A stretch of 64,000 nucleotides of DNA from NCBI RefSeq assembly GCF_024125425.1, contig NZ_JAMXWN010000002.1:248001-312000 (forward strand), given 5' to 3'. The position numbers and the translations under genes were made by a program. Position 1 is the stretch's first letter; each line of letters starts with the position of its first letter. A model generated the notes under the pieces. The model did not search any database. It had not been told where the DNA came from and worked only from the letters and a program-made list of their open reading frames with translations. The stretch is from Sporolactobacillus kofuensis. Its GTDB lineage: Bacteria; Bacillota; Bacilli; Bacillales; Sporolactobacillaceae. Below are positions 7,264 through 15,519 of the stretch, piece after piece.

Positions 7264-9151
7264 GTGCGCCCGGCATGGGTGACAACTCGGCGGTGAAAGT
7301 CCGCTACAGGCTTGGCAGTAGGAACTGTTAGCTAAAGGCAAGGGTGTCCACCGTGAGATGGAATCTGGAGGAAGCCGGAGGCAAACTCCTGAGGTGACGA
7401 ACAGAAACTGGATACAAAGGCTGAATGGAGACGGATAAACCTGCTGAACAAGGCGAAGTCCGATACTGCCCGAATCTCTTACAGTAAATCCAGCACCTAC
7501 ATGGGAGGAAAGTTGTCATTCTTACCCGGGGAGGTCTTACAAGGGTTCCCAACAAGAGGAAAGCGATTTTCCACAGGAACAATCATGCCAGTGATGGTGC
7601 GATGAATTGTAAGAAGTCAGCAGACGCCATAGTAGTCCATCAGGACGAAGGGCTGAACAATAGTAATCTTGGAAACAGCGGAGGTGTGAGCCATGCGACA
7701 ACCACAGACAACATCAAATGATGACTATTTATCGAAGAATAGGATGGAATCCGAAGGTACGGTAGAAGTGTGCAGTACGGCTTGCGGTGAAACTGAAAGA
7801 AGAGATGGTGTGCATGATCTCATCACGAAAATCGCCGACCGCATGAACCTAAATCGAGCCTATAAACGAGTCAAGGCGAATAAGGGATCGGCCGAAACGG
7901 ATGGAATGACTGTTGACGAGTTGTTCCCTTACCTCATACGAAATAGGGATAAACTCATGAGACAGATTAAAGATAGCTCATACGAGCCACAACCCGTAAG
8001 ATGTGTGGAAATCCCGAAACCAGATGGATCGAAACGAAAACTTGGCGTTCCAACTGTGTGCGATCGCCTAGTCCAACAAGCGATACTCCAAGTAATAGAA
8101 CGGATCTTCGATCCGACATTTTCAGATAGCAGTTTTGGCTTCCGCCCCAACCGTAGTGCCCACGACGCGCTGAAGCGTGCCAAGGCTTACTACGAGGAAG
8201 GATACAGATACGTGGTTGATCTTGATCTGAAATCCTACTTTGATACGGTGAATCACGATAAGTTGATGTACTGTGTGGAAAAACGGATCAAGGATAAAAG
8301 GGTTCTTCGGCTTATTCGTAAGTTCTTACGGAGTGGTGCAGTCATTAATGGAAGGGTGAACCCGACTGAAGAAGGAGTTCCGCAAGGGGGCCCACTCTCA
8401 CCAATTCTAGGAAATATCTATCTCGATCAACTGGACAAAGAATTGGAACGAAGAGGACATAAATTTGTCCGCTACGCTGATGACAGCAACATCTACGTCA
8501 AGAGTCGAAAAGCGGGAGAACGCGTCATGAAAAGTATCACCACGTTCCTCGAAAAGGAACTGAAACTAACAGTCAATCGCGAGAAAACCCAGGTTGGCAG
8601 TCCCACCAAACTCAAATTTCTTGGGTTCTGCCTGTACACAACGAAACAAGGAACGGGATTTCGTCCTCATCAAGAATCGAAAAAGCGCCTTGAACGAAAG
8701 CTCAAACAGCTGACAAAAAGAAGCCGAAGTGGTAACATCCGTGAGATCATTCAAGAAATTAATGAAGTAACCACTGGATGGATCAACTACTATGGAATCA
8801 GTTATATGAAGAATTATATTCGGCACATTGATCAGTGGCTCCGGCGCAGAATCCGGCAGATCATCTGGAAACGTTGGAAGAAGGTTAAGACGAAATATAA
8901 AAACCTTATCCAACTCAAAGTGCCGAAACAAAAGGCATGGGAATGGGCAAACACACGAAAAGGCTACTGGCGCATTGTCTGTAGCCATATCCTACATCGG
9001 TCGATTACAAATAAAATACTCGAACAGATGGGTTTAAAGAATCTTACTCATCTGTTCGAGCATGCACACTCAAGCTATTGAACCGCCGTATACGGATCCG
9101 TACGTACGGTGGTGTGAGAGGTCGGAAACCGAAGGTTTCCTCCTACTCGAT
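7264..9151 (+). mobile_element. Group II intron, bacterial class C, with maturase
   Basis: A retroelement of about 1.89 kb. The 5' end is the canonical GTGCGCCCGGCATGGG at 7264. Ribozyme domains I-IV occupy 7264-7692 and hold no separate gene. The intron-encoded protein lies at 7693-9081. Domain V is a clear hairpin at about 9081-9115, with arms ACCGCCGTA and TACGGTGGT and the internal TACGGATCCGTACG. Domain VI follows, and the 3' end is near CTACTCGAT at 9151. Insertion immediately after an intrinsic terminator and an endonuclease-less protein identify class C. All recognisable ribozyme parts and the reverse transcriptase appear intact, so it may be active. The 3' boundary is uncertain by a few bases. 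Confidence 0.92.
7693..9081 (+). CDS. ltrA: Group II intron reverse transcriptase/maturase
   Basis: A multifunctional intron-encoded protein that promotes splicing and retrohoming of the host intron. Reverse transcriptase blocks are clear: FGFRPNRSAHDAL, YVVDLDLKSYFDTVNHD (first catalytic Asp), GVPQGGPLSPILGNIYLD, and the YADD box at about residues 261-264. The maturase/thumb domain X follows, with GWINYYGISY near residue 360. There is no C-terminal HNH endonuclease domain. The 462-aa length matches class C proteins. ATG at 7693 lies behind GGAGGTG. It is encoded inside domain IV of the intron. Confidence 0.95.
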   Translation: MRQPQTTSNDDYLSKNRMESEGTVEVCSTACGETERRDGVHDLITKIADRMNLNRAYKRVKANKGSAETDGMTVDELFPYLIRNRDKLMRQIKDSSYEPQPVRCVEIPKPDGSKRKLGVPTVCDRLVQQAILQVIERIFDPTFSDSSFGFRPNRSAHDALKRAKAYYEEGYRYVVDLDLKSYFDTVNHDKLMYCVEKRIKDKRVLRLIRKFLRSGAVINGRVNPTEEGVPQGGPLSPILGNIYLDQLDKELERRGHKFVRYADDSNIYVKSRKAGERVMKSITTFLEKELKLTVNREKTQVGSPTKLKFLGFCLYTTKQGTGFRPHQESKKRLERKLKQLTKRSRSGNIREIIQEINEVTTGWINYYGISYMKNYIRHIDQWLRRRIRQIIWKRWKKVKTKYKNLIQLKVPKQKAWEWANTRKGYWRIVCSHILHRSITNKILEQMGLKNLTHLFEHAHSSY

Positions 9152-9160
9152 TGTAAATGA

Positions 9161-9271
9161 CCTCTTAAACATCAAGATCCAAAATATAAAGAATTCCATA
9201 AGAAAAAAGGACAGTCGATCATGAATAGCCTTGAGGCCATGAGAAAAATATTCTTGTTTAACGGTAAATAA
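9161..9271 (+). pseudogene. Possible C-terminal gene remnant after the intron
   Basis: An open frame without start (36 codons, preceded by an in-frame TGA at 9158) reads PLKHQDPKYKEFHKKKGQSI and continues to a TAA at 9269. Its charged, protein-like composition suggests a relic of a gene interrupted or eroded near the intron. No family was recognised, and chance cannot be excluded. Confidence 0.3.
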
Positions 9272-9473
9272 TCAGTAAAATTAAGAAGATTATGTTGCCA
9301 GAAACGTAAATAGCAATATGCGCTAATTTTCGATCATAGTAAATATTAATAATCGAAACGATAAGACATGTCGTGAAAGCACTCCAATAAGCTAATGGAT
9401 TTCTGAAAAATATACAAAATATTGCTGTGATAAAGAGAACTGCGGGCAAAATATCTTTTCGCAAAATTTTCAT
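9258..9473 (-). CDS. Small hypothetical membrane protein
   Basis: A 71-aa protein with three predicted hydrophobic segments (about residues 6-20, 23-40 and 50-68) and a short basic N-terminus MKILRKD. The start at 9473 is preceded by AAGGTGGGG, which is why the longer form starting at 9497 is rejected. It stands alone between the intron and the small RNA candidate. I do not recognise the family. It overlaps the end of the plus-strand remnant by a few bases. Confidence 0.6.
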   Translation of the reverse strand: MKILRKDILPAVLFITAIFCIFFRNPLAYWSAFTTCLIVSIINIYYDRKLAHIAIYVSGNIIFLILLIIYR

Positions 9474-9732
9474 GTTACCCCACCTTTTAGATCCCATTAA
9501 GTTATTACAATATTAAACCAAAGAAGTCCCCGCCGTCTATTCTTGGCGAAGACTTCTTTTGCATGTCTAGTTTAATTTGGATAACCTGGTGAATACTTTA
9601 TACTTATGTAAGTAGAACCAATTTGATGGGTTCTTGAGATGGGTATCTTTTTGTCAGTAGCTTCTATGACTTGAATAATCCACAGGCAAAAATTGCAAGT
9701 CGTTTAAGGTCAGGGAGAATTGTCCCATACAC

Positions 9733-9760
9733 TTGAAAATATCAAGCAAAAGGTTATAAT
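9733..9760 (+). promoter_or_regulatory. Sigma-A type promoter for the small RNA candidate
   Basis: TTGAAA (9733-9738) and a perfect TATAAT (9755-9760) are separated by 16 bp. The predicted transcript would begin near 9767 and end at the terminator at 9890-9916. The 9474-9732 stretch before it holds nothing recognisable. Confidence 0.7.
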
Positions 9761-9766
9761 AAAGAA

Positions 9767-9916
9767 AGAAGGTCAATATTATAAATACGGATATTAAGGT
9801 GGGAAAGGTTCCCCATGCGCCGCCGATCAAGTCAATTGGTGGTTAAAAGAGATCCTGGAGTGCCGTCCAGGTGATGTCCGTTACGGTTAGGGCTCCCAAA
9901 AGGGAGCCCTTTTATT
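9767..9916 (+). ncRNA. Candidate structured small RNA of about 150 nt
   Basis: Bounded by a good promoter and a strong terminator. It contains three successive hairpins: CCGCCGAT/ATTGGTGG (9820-9827 with 9835-9842), CCTGG/CCAGG (9854-9858 with 9867-9871) and the terminator. A micro-ORF of 19 codons (ATG 9815 to TGA 9874) follows a purine-rich AAGGTGGGAAAGG and encodes an Arg/Ser-rich peptide, so a leader or small mRNA is possible instead. The IS200-type left end starts just after the terminator. No known RNA family was recognised. Confidence 0.45.
9890..9916 (+). terminator. Intrinsic terminator of the small RNA candidate
   Basis: GGGCTCCC and GGGAGCCC form a perfect 8-bp stem around an AAAA loop and are followed by TTTTATT. 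Confidence 0.88.
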
Positions 9917-9925
9917 GTATGTAAT

Positions 9926-10668
9926 GAAAACCTTAGGCTATGCCTAGGGTTCCGGAAAGCTCCAAGCGATGTATCAAAAAAAGCCTCCCTTCGTGCTAAG
10001 ATAAATTTTGGTTCGCCAACCAAATTCATCAGACAAGGGGAGACTTTTTTAATGCCATCGGATGTTAACAGTTTCGCACATACAAAATGGAATTGTAAGT
10101 ATCATATCGTATTCGCACCTAAGTACCGAAGACAAATCATCTATGGAAAGCTAAAAAAAGATATAGGTATGATTTTGCGACAGTTATGCGAGCGAAAAGG
10201 TGTAGAGATTATCGAAGCTGAAGCGTGTAAAGATCACATTCATATGTTAATCAGTATACCGCCTAAGATCGGTGTCTCAGCTTTTATCGGGTATCTCAAA
10301 GGAAAAAGTAGTTTAATGATCTTTGATCGACATGCGAACTTAAAATATCGGTACGGAAATCGGAAATTTTGGTGCAAAGGATTTTATGTGGACACAGTTG
10401 GAAGAAACAAGAAAGTAATTGAAGATACATTCGTAACCAGATACAAGAGAATGTAGTCGCAGAACAATTAAGCATGTTTGAACATATTGATCCGTTTACT
10501 GGAGAAGAAGTCAACCGCAAAACAAAGAAAAAATAAGTGCAGCCCTTTTAGGATAGCCGGGAAAGTAGTGCGGTTGGCGAACGCCTCGGTGCCCGTTTAG
10601 GGCTGGCCAGCAATAAAGGCTTTCAGCCGCAGAGCAAATCACCCGTTCACACGGGTGGTTTTGATTGC
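9926..10668 (+). mobile_element. IS200/IS605-type insertion sequence, single-gene, decayed
   Basis: It has the layout of IS200-group elements: no terminal inverted repeats, a subterminal left hairpin (CCTTAGGC/GCCTAGGG, 9931-9949), one Y1 transposase gene, and a right-end hairpin (CACCCGT/ACGGGTG, 10640-10657) followed by GGTTTTGATT. No TnpB gene is present. The transposase is frameshifted, so the copy is probably immobile by itself. The ends are approximate. Confidence 0.8.
10052..10536 (+). pseudogene. tnpA: IS200-type transposase TnpA, frameshifted
   Basis: A Y1 (HUH) single-strand transposase that would cut and join at the hairpin ends. The first frame runs 10052-10456 and includes the HUH motif in KDHIHML and GFYVDTVGRNKKVIED. 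The family then continues with a Tyr-Ile-Arg-Asn-Gln segment that carries the catalytic tyrosine. This segment is found only in the next frame, TAC at 10426, and that frame continues to TAA at 10534-10536 with the usual C-terminus EHIDPFTGEEVNRKTKKK. One base is missing between 10424 and 10426, so the translated product lacks the nucleophile. No slippery heptamer is visible, so programmed frameshifting is unlikely. Confidence 0.88.
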
Positions 10669-10966
10669 ACAAATAAGAAATTAAAATTCAGTGGAATTGT
10701 GTGTATGTGGGCATTCAAGATTACTAGACAGTTGAGAACGAGCAGGTCTTCGATTAAGTCTTAAAGGTTACCAACTCTCCCCATAACTGATGAGACAATA
10801 AAATCCAACCTCTGGGGTTCAGATCGATATAGGATCAAATTAAAAACTATATAATCAGAATATATCGAAAAATGTCGATAAGTATTTGCTGATATTATTC
10901 CTATTTATGGTAATATGACATAATGAGAGAGGGTTCCACTATTATACTTATGAGGGGGATAAAACA
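10669..10966. other. Intergenic region upstream of the six-gene operon
   Basis: AT-rich, with no gene. A TTGCTG and a TAATAT near 10887-10918 could form a promoter, though the spacing of 19 bp is long. The SD GAGGGGG precedes the first gene. Confidence 0.45.
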
Positions 10967-11416
10967 ATGGTGTTAGATAAGAAAAAATTAATGAAACTAA
11001 TACTTGCTGGTTTAATCGCACTGTGTTTACTTATTCCAACTATTTCTCATGCTGCAGAAAAAAATGAATATAGATATAACTTTAATATAGGTCCGTATCA
11101 AGCTAATTCGCGTGTAAGCGACGCTAACGCTCATAAGCGCACAACTACAAATATACACGAAGCATGGATGGTTAATTTGGAGGGCTCTGAAGAAGGGTTT
11201 AATTCAATTACCCAATTTTGGATGGAAAATAAATCGGGACACAATATAACACCAACGGTTAATGCTTATAGTGGACGAGGAGAGGCCTATGAAAAGGCAT
11301 CCGATGATGCAACTGGGGTGTATTGCTACCTAACCGCTCAGAATAATAACTATAATAATAATTCTTATAACGTATCCGGTTATTGGGATGAAGAATATCC
11401 TAAAATCGTATATTAA
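10967..11416 (+). CDS. Small secreted protein, DUF2712-like
   Basis: A 149-aa exported protein. The signal peptide is clear: basic KKKLMK, a hydrophobic core at about residues 9-25, and a likely cleavage after SHA-A near residue 30. The mature part of about 120 aa ends with an Asn-rich NNNYNNNSY stretch and VSGYWDEEYP, resembling the DUF2712 family of Bacillus secreted proteins. That assignment is from memory of the family pattern, not a search. It has a single Cys in the mature part. It opens an apparent operon with three membrane proteins, an ABC ATPase and an anchored protein, so it may be the exported cargo or a surface factor of that system. ATG at 10967 follows GAGGGGG. Confidence 0.7.
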   Translation: MVLDKKKLMKLILAGLIALCLLIPTISHAAEKNEYRYNFNIGPYQANSRVSDANAHKRTTTNIHEAWMVNLEGSEEGFNSITQFWMENKSGHNITPTVNAYSGRGEAYEKASDDATGVYCYLTAQNNNYNNNSYNVSGYWDEEYPKIVY

Positions 11417-11475
11417 TGAGTAATTTGGATGATCCTCTCTTCAATTAATAATTTTTAATAAAGTTGGTGGCTTAA

Positions 11476-12258
11476 TTGAAGGCTTATTATTATCGTTTCA
11501 TTAAGAGTAAAAGAAGTATGTTGATAATGACCTTGATGATTCTGTTTCCTATCGCCGATTTATTTTTACTAAACAGTCAGTGGTCAGAAAAGTTTACTCC
11601 CAATCAATCAGCTTTCCTTGTTGGAAATTCTGAAGGGCATATGATGCAAATTTTAATGTTGTGGTTTCTTCCCATCTACATATTAATAATGGTTTCCGAG
11701 TATTACATTCAGGATGTTCAATCGAACAGTCAGTCGATCCATATTTTAAAGGTAGGCAAAAGGAAATATTTTGGCCGGCAATTGATATTCTCATTTATCG
11801 TTGCTTTTTCAGTTATGCTTATTTCGCTTCTGATTAATTTTTTGCTCGTTTGGTTAATCAATTATAATGGTACTCAAGATCCATATACAGCTGCACTTCC
11901 CCAATTAAGTAAAATTATCAATCAACATCCAGAATTTATGTATTCGTATTTTATAATAGCTAATCAGACCTTGGCAAATCTCATTTTTATTTTACTTGTA
12001 AGTGTTATTGTTGGTGTCTTAGGCTCAGGATTAACAGCTATCTGTTTCTTTTTTCCGAAAAGAGTTTATGCTTATTTTCTTGCGTTTGCTCTTTGGTTTC
12101 TAGATATTACTGGGGATCATGCCGTTATGATTGTTTTTCAACCGTTCAATGAATATCCATGGAAATTAGTACTCACAAATATTGGACTCTTTCTGAGTCC
12201 AGCGTTCATTCTTATAGTAGCTTCTTATATTTATAAGGTGAAGAGCGATGAGATTTGA
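11476..12258 (+). CDS. ABC-2 type membrane protein of the DUF2705 operon
   Basis: A 260-aa membrane protein with six hydrophobic segments and a short basic N-terminus (MKAYYYRFIKSKRS), typical of ABC-2 permease subunits. The loop after the second segment (SEYYIQDVQSNSQSIHILKVGKR) resembles the cytoplasmic coupling region of such permeases. TTG at 11476 is used, with GGTGG just upstream. The end overlaps the next gene by 11 nt, so the two are translationally linked. No substrate can be inferred. Confidence 0.65.
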   Translation: MKAYYYRFIKSKRSMLIMTLMILFPIADLFLLNSQWSEKFTPNQSAFLVGNSEGHMMQILMLWFLPIYILIMVSEYYIQDVQSNSQSIHILKVGKRKYFGRQLIFSFIVAFSVMLISLLINFLLVWLINYNGTQDPYTAALPQLSKIINQHPEFMYSYFIIANQTLANLIFILLVSVIVGVLGSGLTAICFFFPKRVYAYFLAFALWFLDITGDHAVMIVFQPFNEYPWKLVLTNIGLFLSPAFILIVASYIYKVKSDEI

Positions 12259-12946
12259 CTTAAAAAAACTCGTTCACGTGTCACTCATGTTCATTCTTTT
12301 TTGTGTATTTTATTATTTCTTACTCTATCAATCTCTAGTACGACATATAAGACCAGATACATTGAAGCAGATTACCACAAATTTTTATTGTTATTATGAT
12401 TTTCGCTCAATTGCTTATATATTTGGTGTTATTTTCCTTCTCTTCAGGAACCTCACACTTTATCCGTCAAATGTTATTACATTGCTCCATAAAGATCGTT
12501 ATGATTTTACAAAACATTATGTAGTCAAATTGTGTGTGCTTTCTTTCATTTTTGTGCTGATTCATGGGGGTGTTGCTGCCGGTTTGAATGCATTGTTTCT
12601 AGAAAATAATGTATTGATGCAGCAGCAGTTCTACATTTTGGCATTAATCTATGCCTGCCTGTTCTTTCTTTATTTGAACTTTCTAGGATTGTTGCTTTTT
12701 TTCTTGGAGAACTTTTTCAATAGATTACATGCTCTTGTTCTATGTATTATCTTAAGTTATTTAGGTTTTCTATTAGGAAAAATTACTTGGAGTCCACTCT
12801 TTGATGTTGATCCGTTCATCCAAATGTACTTTGAAAAAGGATTGACAGTTACGGAGTTCATCTCACGCGTATTAAGATTAATTGCCGTCTTTTTAAGCCT
12901 ATATTTAGTCAATAGTATTTTCATTCAAAGAAGGGATTTCCTTTGA
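12248..12946 (+). CDS. Membrane protein of ABC operon, second subunit
   Basis: A 232-aa protein with about six hydrophobic segments and no recognised catalytic motif. ATG at 12248 follows AAGGTGA, lying inside the end of the previous gene. It ends in TGA overlapping the ATG of the next gene (ATGA arrangement). Its size and position match a divergent permease subunit working with the ATPase at 13696. I do not recognise a specific family. Confidence 0.6.
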   Translation: MRFDLKKLVHVSLMFILFCVFYYFLLYQSLVRHIRPDTLKQITTNFYCYYDFRSIAYIFGVIFLLFRNLTLYPSNVITLLHKDRYDFTKHYVVKLCVLSFIFVLIHGGVAAGLNALFLENNVLMQQQFYILALIYACLFFLYLNFLGLLLFFLENFFNRLHALVLCIILSYLGFLLGKITWSPLFDVDPFIQMYFEKGLTVTEFISRVLRLIAVFLSLYLVNSIFIQRRDFL

Positions 12947-13683
12947 TGAGAAAGAATAAACGATTTATTCTATTGTTTTTTATTGGCATTACATTCTTTC
13001 AGGCGTGGACGATGATTCCTGGTCTTCATGATTTTAAGCCGGACTGGCCCGTGTCACTAGCTTTTATGATTAGTGTGTCGAATAATTCAGCACTGATATT
13101 GATGATGGACTGGTATTTTAGTTTTGGTGTGATCAGTTTTTTTATGATGGGAATGTTAAAAAAGGACTTATACGGATTTGGAAAATACATGTTGGTTCGT
13201 AACTATAATCGGAAAAAATTTATCGTGTTGAAACTAGTAAAAACCCTTGCATTGGGAATCGGGTTTATCTTGATCCAAGTTGGGATATTTAGTGTAGTAG
13301 GAGAGCTTTTTCTGAACGATGAAACTTATATTTATTGGTATGAAAATGTTTATGCGTTGCCATTCTATATCCTTATTGTTGTCTTTCTATTAATGAGTCA
13401 ACTTATACTCGAACTGGTTTTCTCAGAGATTACCTCTTTTCTGATTATCAATATATATGTCACTTTATCACTATCATTTTGGAATTATCTCCAAGCAATT
13501 GGAAAATGGACATGGCTGATCTATTTCTTTGTACCCAATGCAATGTTTCCACTTAGAACGAACCACTATATTCATCAAGGGTTATTCATTGAGACGGTGC
13601 TTTCACTCGTCATAGTCTGTACACTGATAACAATTCTAATCTTCTTTGCGACACGCTTAATAAAAAAAGTGGATATCTATTAG
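12946..13683 (+). CDS. Membrane protein of ABC operon, third subunit (DUF2705-like)
   Basis: A 245-aa polytopic protein with six hydrophobic segments. A central cytoplasmic loop reads YGFGKYMLVRNYNRKKFIVL, comparable to the KR-rich coupling loops of DUF2705/ABC-2 proteins. ATG at 12946 overlaps the preceding stop, with AAGGGA upstream; the TTG just before is less likely. It ends 12 nt before the ATPase gene. Confidence 0.62.
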   Translation: MRKNKRFILLFFIGITFFQAWTMIPGLHDFKPDWPVSLAFMISVSNNSALILMMDWYFSFGVISFFMMGMLKKDLYGFGKYMLVRNYNRKKFIVLKLVKTLALGIGFILIQVGIFSVVGELFLNDETYIYWYENVYALPFYILIVVFLLMSQLILELVFSEITSFLIINIYVTLSLSFWNYLQAIGKWTWLIYFFVPNAMFPLRTNHYIHQGLFIETVLSLVIVCTLITILIFFATRLIKKVDIY

Positions 13684-13695
13684 GGGGAATTTGTC

Positions 13696-14340
13696 TTGAC
13701 AACAGTCATTGCAGATCATGTGAGTAAAAAAATTAAACGTGCAGATGTATTAAATGACATTAGTTATACATTTTATGATAAGCATATATACGGGTTAAGC
13801 GGGCGCAATGGTTCAGGAAAAACAATGCTGATTCGTGCTCTTTGTGGATTGATCTATATTAACCATGGAACCATAAAAATTAATGAGAAAGTATTGCATC
13901 GGGATATATCATTCCCGTCAAGTATTGGTGTTATTATTGAAAAAACGGATCTGCTGCCGGAATACAGTGCATTTACGAACTTGAAAATTTTATCCAAGGT
14001 GAAGCGGGTTGCTTCAGACCAAGACATTAAATCAGCTATTGAAAGAGTGGGACTTGATCCGACAAGTAAGATGCCTGTCAGAAAATTTTCGTTGGGGATG
14101 AAGCAGCGGCTTAGTATTGCTCAAGCGATTTTCGAAAAACCAGAGATCTTGTTGCTTGATGAACCGACCAATGCAATAGACAAAAACGGTGTTGAACTGG
14201 TCCGAGACATTTTGGTTGAAGAAAAGGAACGAGGCGCACTCATTGTCATTGCGAGTCATAATCAAGATGATTTGGACATTTTGGCTGACACTGTTCTTAC
14301 AGTAGAGGAAGGACATTTGGTCGGAAATGACGAAAAATAA
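13696..14340 (+). CDS. ABC transporter ATP-binding protein
   Basis: A 214-aa nucleotide-binding subunit powering the membrane subunits encoded upstream. All motifs are present: Walker A GRNGSGKT (36-43), signature SLGMKQ (132-137), Walker B ILLLDEP (151-157) and the switch His of ASH (about 188). The start is a TTG behind AGGGGGAA. The C-terminal end overlaps the following gene by 14 nt. The canonical signature LSGGQ is replaced by SLGMKQ, as in many export- and immunity-type ABC ATPases of Firmicutes. With three different membrane partners this looks like an export or self-protection pump. Confidence 0.88.
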   Translation: MTTVIADHVSKKIKRADVLNDISYTFYDKHIYGLSGRNGSGKTMLIRALCGLIYINHGTIKINEKVLHRDISFPSSIGVIIEKTDLLPEYSAFTNLKILSKVKRVASDQDIKSAIERVGLDPTSKMPVRKFSLGMKQRLSIAQAIFEKPEILLLDEPTNAIDKNGVELVRDILVEEKERGALIVIASHNQDDLDILADTVLTVEEGHLVGNDEK

Positions 14341-14968
14341 AAAAATTGTATTTGTTGTTCTTATTCTTGCTTTGGCAGGTGTTTTGATATCCCGATATCT
14401 CTTAAGTGATGAATCATATAAAACCTTTAGGAGAAATACCAAAAGTAATACGGCGCAAATGATAACCTTGAGAAGCGGAAACACTTATACTGTAGATAAT
14501 AAACGGTTTAAACCAGGATATTATGATATCAAGGCGACAAGTGGGCATGTAACTGTTGGCATCATTCATCTTAAAAAAGGTGATCGGATTGTAAATCGTT
14601 TATATACTATGAATAATAAAGTGCAGGTTTCCGGGAAGGGAGCAGCCTTACTCACTCCATCTAAGTTCAAAAAAATAATTGTGCAAAATAAACGTTTTGA
14701 ATTGCTTAATGAAACAGGAAACTTTCGAGCAGGGCAGGAAATCGAGAGTGGAACCTACAAATTAAGTGTGGAGAATAATAAGAATACGCCATTTGAATTG
14801 TTCGTTCAGGTAGTGGATGCAAAGACATTCCAAGAAAAAAATAGTGACGATATCAAGAAAAATAGAGATACCTTTGAATTTAAATTGAAAAAGGGTGAAG
14901 ATCTGCAACTGACTAATTTCTCGAAAAAAGATACAGACTTGGTCATTGAACTAATAAAAATGAAATGA
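14327..14968 (+). CDS. Membrane-anchored extracytoplasmic protein, unknown
   Basis: A 213-aa protein with an N-terminal hydrophobic anchor (about residues 7-24) and no cleavage site of the lipoprotein type. The remainder is hydrophilic and would lie outside the cell. It has two similar segments of the type FKPGYYDIKATSG and FRAGQEIESGTYKLSVEN, suggesting an internal duplication of a beta-rich domain. The start ATG lies within the last codons of the ATPase gene. It is the final gene of the six-gene unit, followed by a terminator. I do not recognise the family. Confidence 0.65.
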   Translation: MTKNKKIVFVVLILALAGVLISRYLLSDESYKTFRRNTKSNTAQMITLRSGNTYTVDNKRFKPGYYDIKATSGHVTVGIIHLKKGDRIVNRLYTMNNKVQVSGKGAALLTPSKFKKIIVQNKRFELLNETGNFRAGQEIESGTYKLSVENNKNTPFELFVQVVDAKTFQEKNSDDIKKNRDTFEFKLKKGEDLQLTNFSKKDTDLVIELIKMK

Positions 14969-15005
14969 ATTTTTATGGATAAGAGGCAATTTCAATCAGT
15001 GGCTT

Positions 15006-15042
15006 TAAAAAAAGATGAGAGGAATTTTCCTTTCATCTTTTT
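15006..15042 (+). terminator. Operon terminator
   Basis: AAAAAGATGA and TCATCTTTTT arms with a short inner AGGAA/TTCCT stem end the 10967-14968 operon. Confidence 0.88.
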
Positions 15043-15519
15043 AATCGCTTTTATACAACTGCATTGACAACCGAATTATATAAGTAATAAAGCCTCCGTT
15101 TATGAGACAAGAATATTTTTTTTCTTATGAGAAGATCATTTGTTGGTTCAAGTCCATTGGCTATTTGTGTTATGTGATTTATTCTAAAAAGTTAGAAAAA
15201 TTGTTTAAACAATGAAAGTGATTAGGGAACTGAGGGATGTTCATGGTCTGTATTATTGAACAATTTGTGAAAATATGGAAAATAGTGTCTGAAAAGCTCT
15301 ATATTTAATTGAAAAATATAGTGAATTCTGTATAATTATAGGTATAAATGCAGGGTTCCAAATACTCTGAAATTTATTCAGTACACCTCTCACTGGTTAA
15401 CCGCAAAAATGAAAAATCCTCTATCGCGGTTCTTTCCAACACAATGTAAGGAAAACAGGTACCTTTTTCACCCAGCAATTTGTAAGACACCAAATCAAAT
15501 TTAGATGAGGAGCATGTTA
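15043..15519. other. Long upstream region of comK
   Basis: About 480 nt without a gene. It is AT-rich, with several A-tract/T-tract clusters such as the one near 15190-15206, and it carries the promoter at 15309-15336. A stem AACCGC/GCGGTT (about 15400-15433) lies in the predicted leader. Individual ComK or other regulator sites could not be assigned with confidence. Confidence 0.5.
15309..15336 (+). promoter_or_regulatory. Predicted promoter of comK
   Basis: TTGAAA (15309-15314) and TATAAT (15331-15336) with 16-bp spacing. It predicts an untranslated leader of about 175 nt before the comK start at 15520. Confidence 0.6.

Noticed and set aside
10421-10456. Programmed -1 frameshift in the IS200 transposase
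   Set aside because: No slippery heptamer or downstream structure is visible at GAAGATAC; a simple one-base loss is the better explanation.
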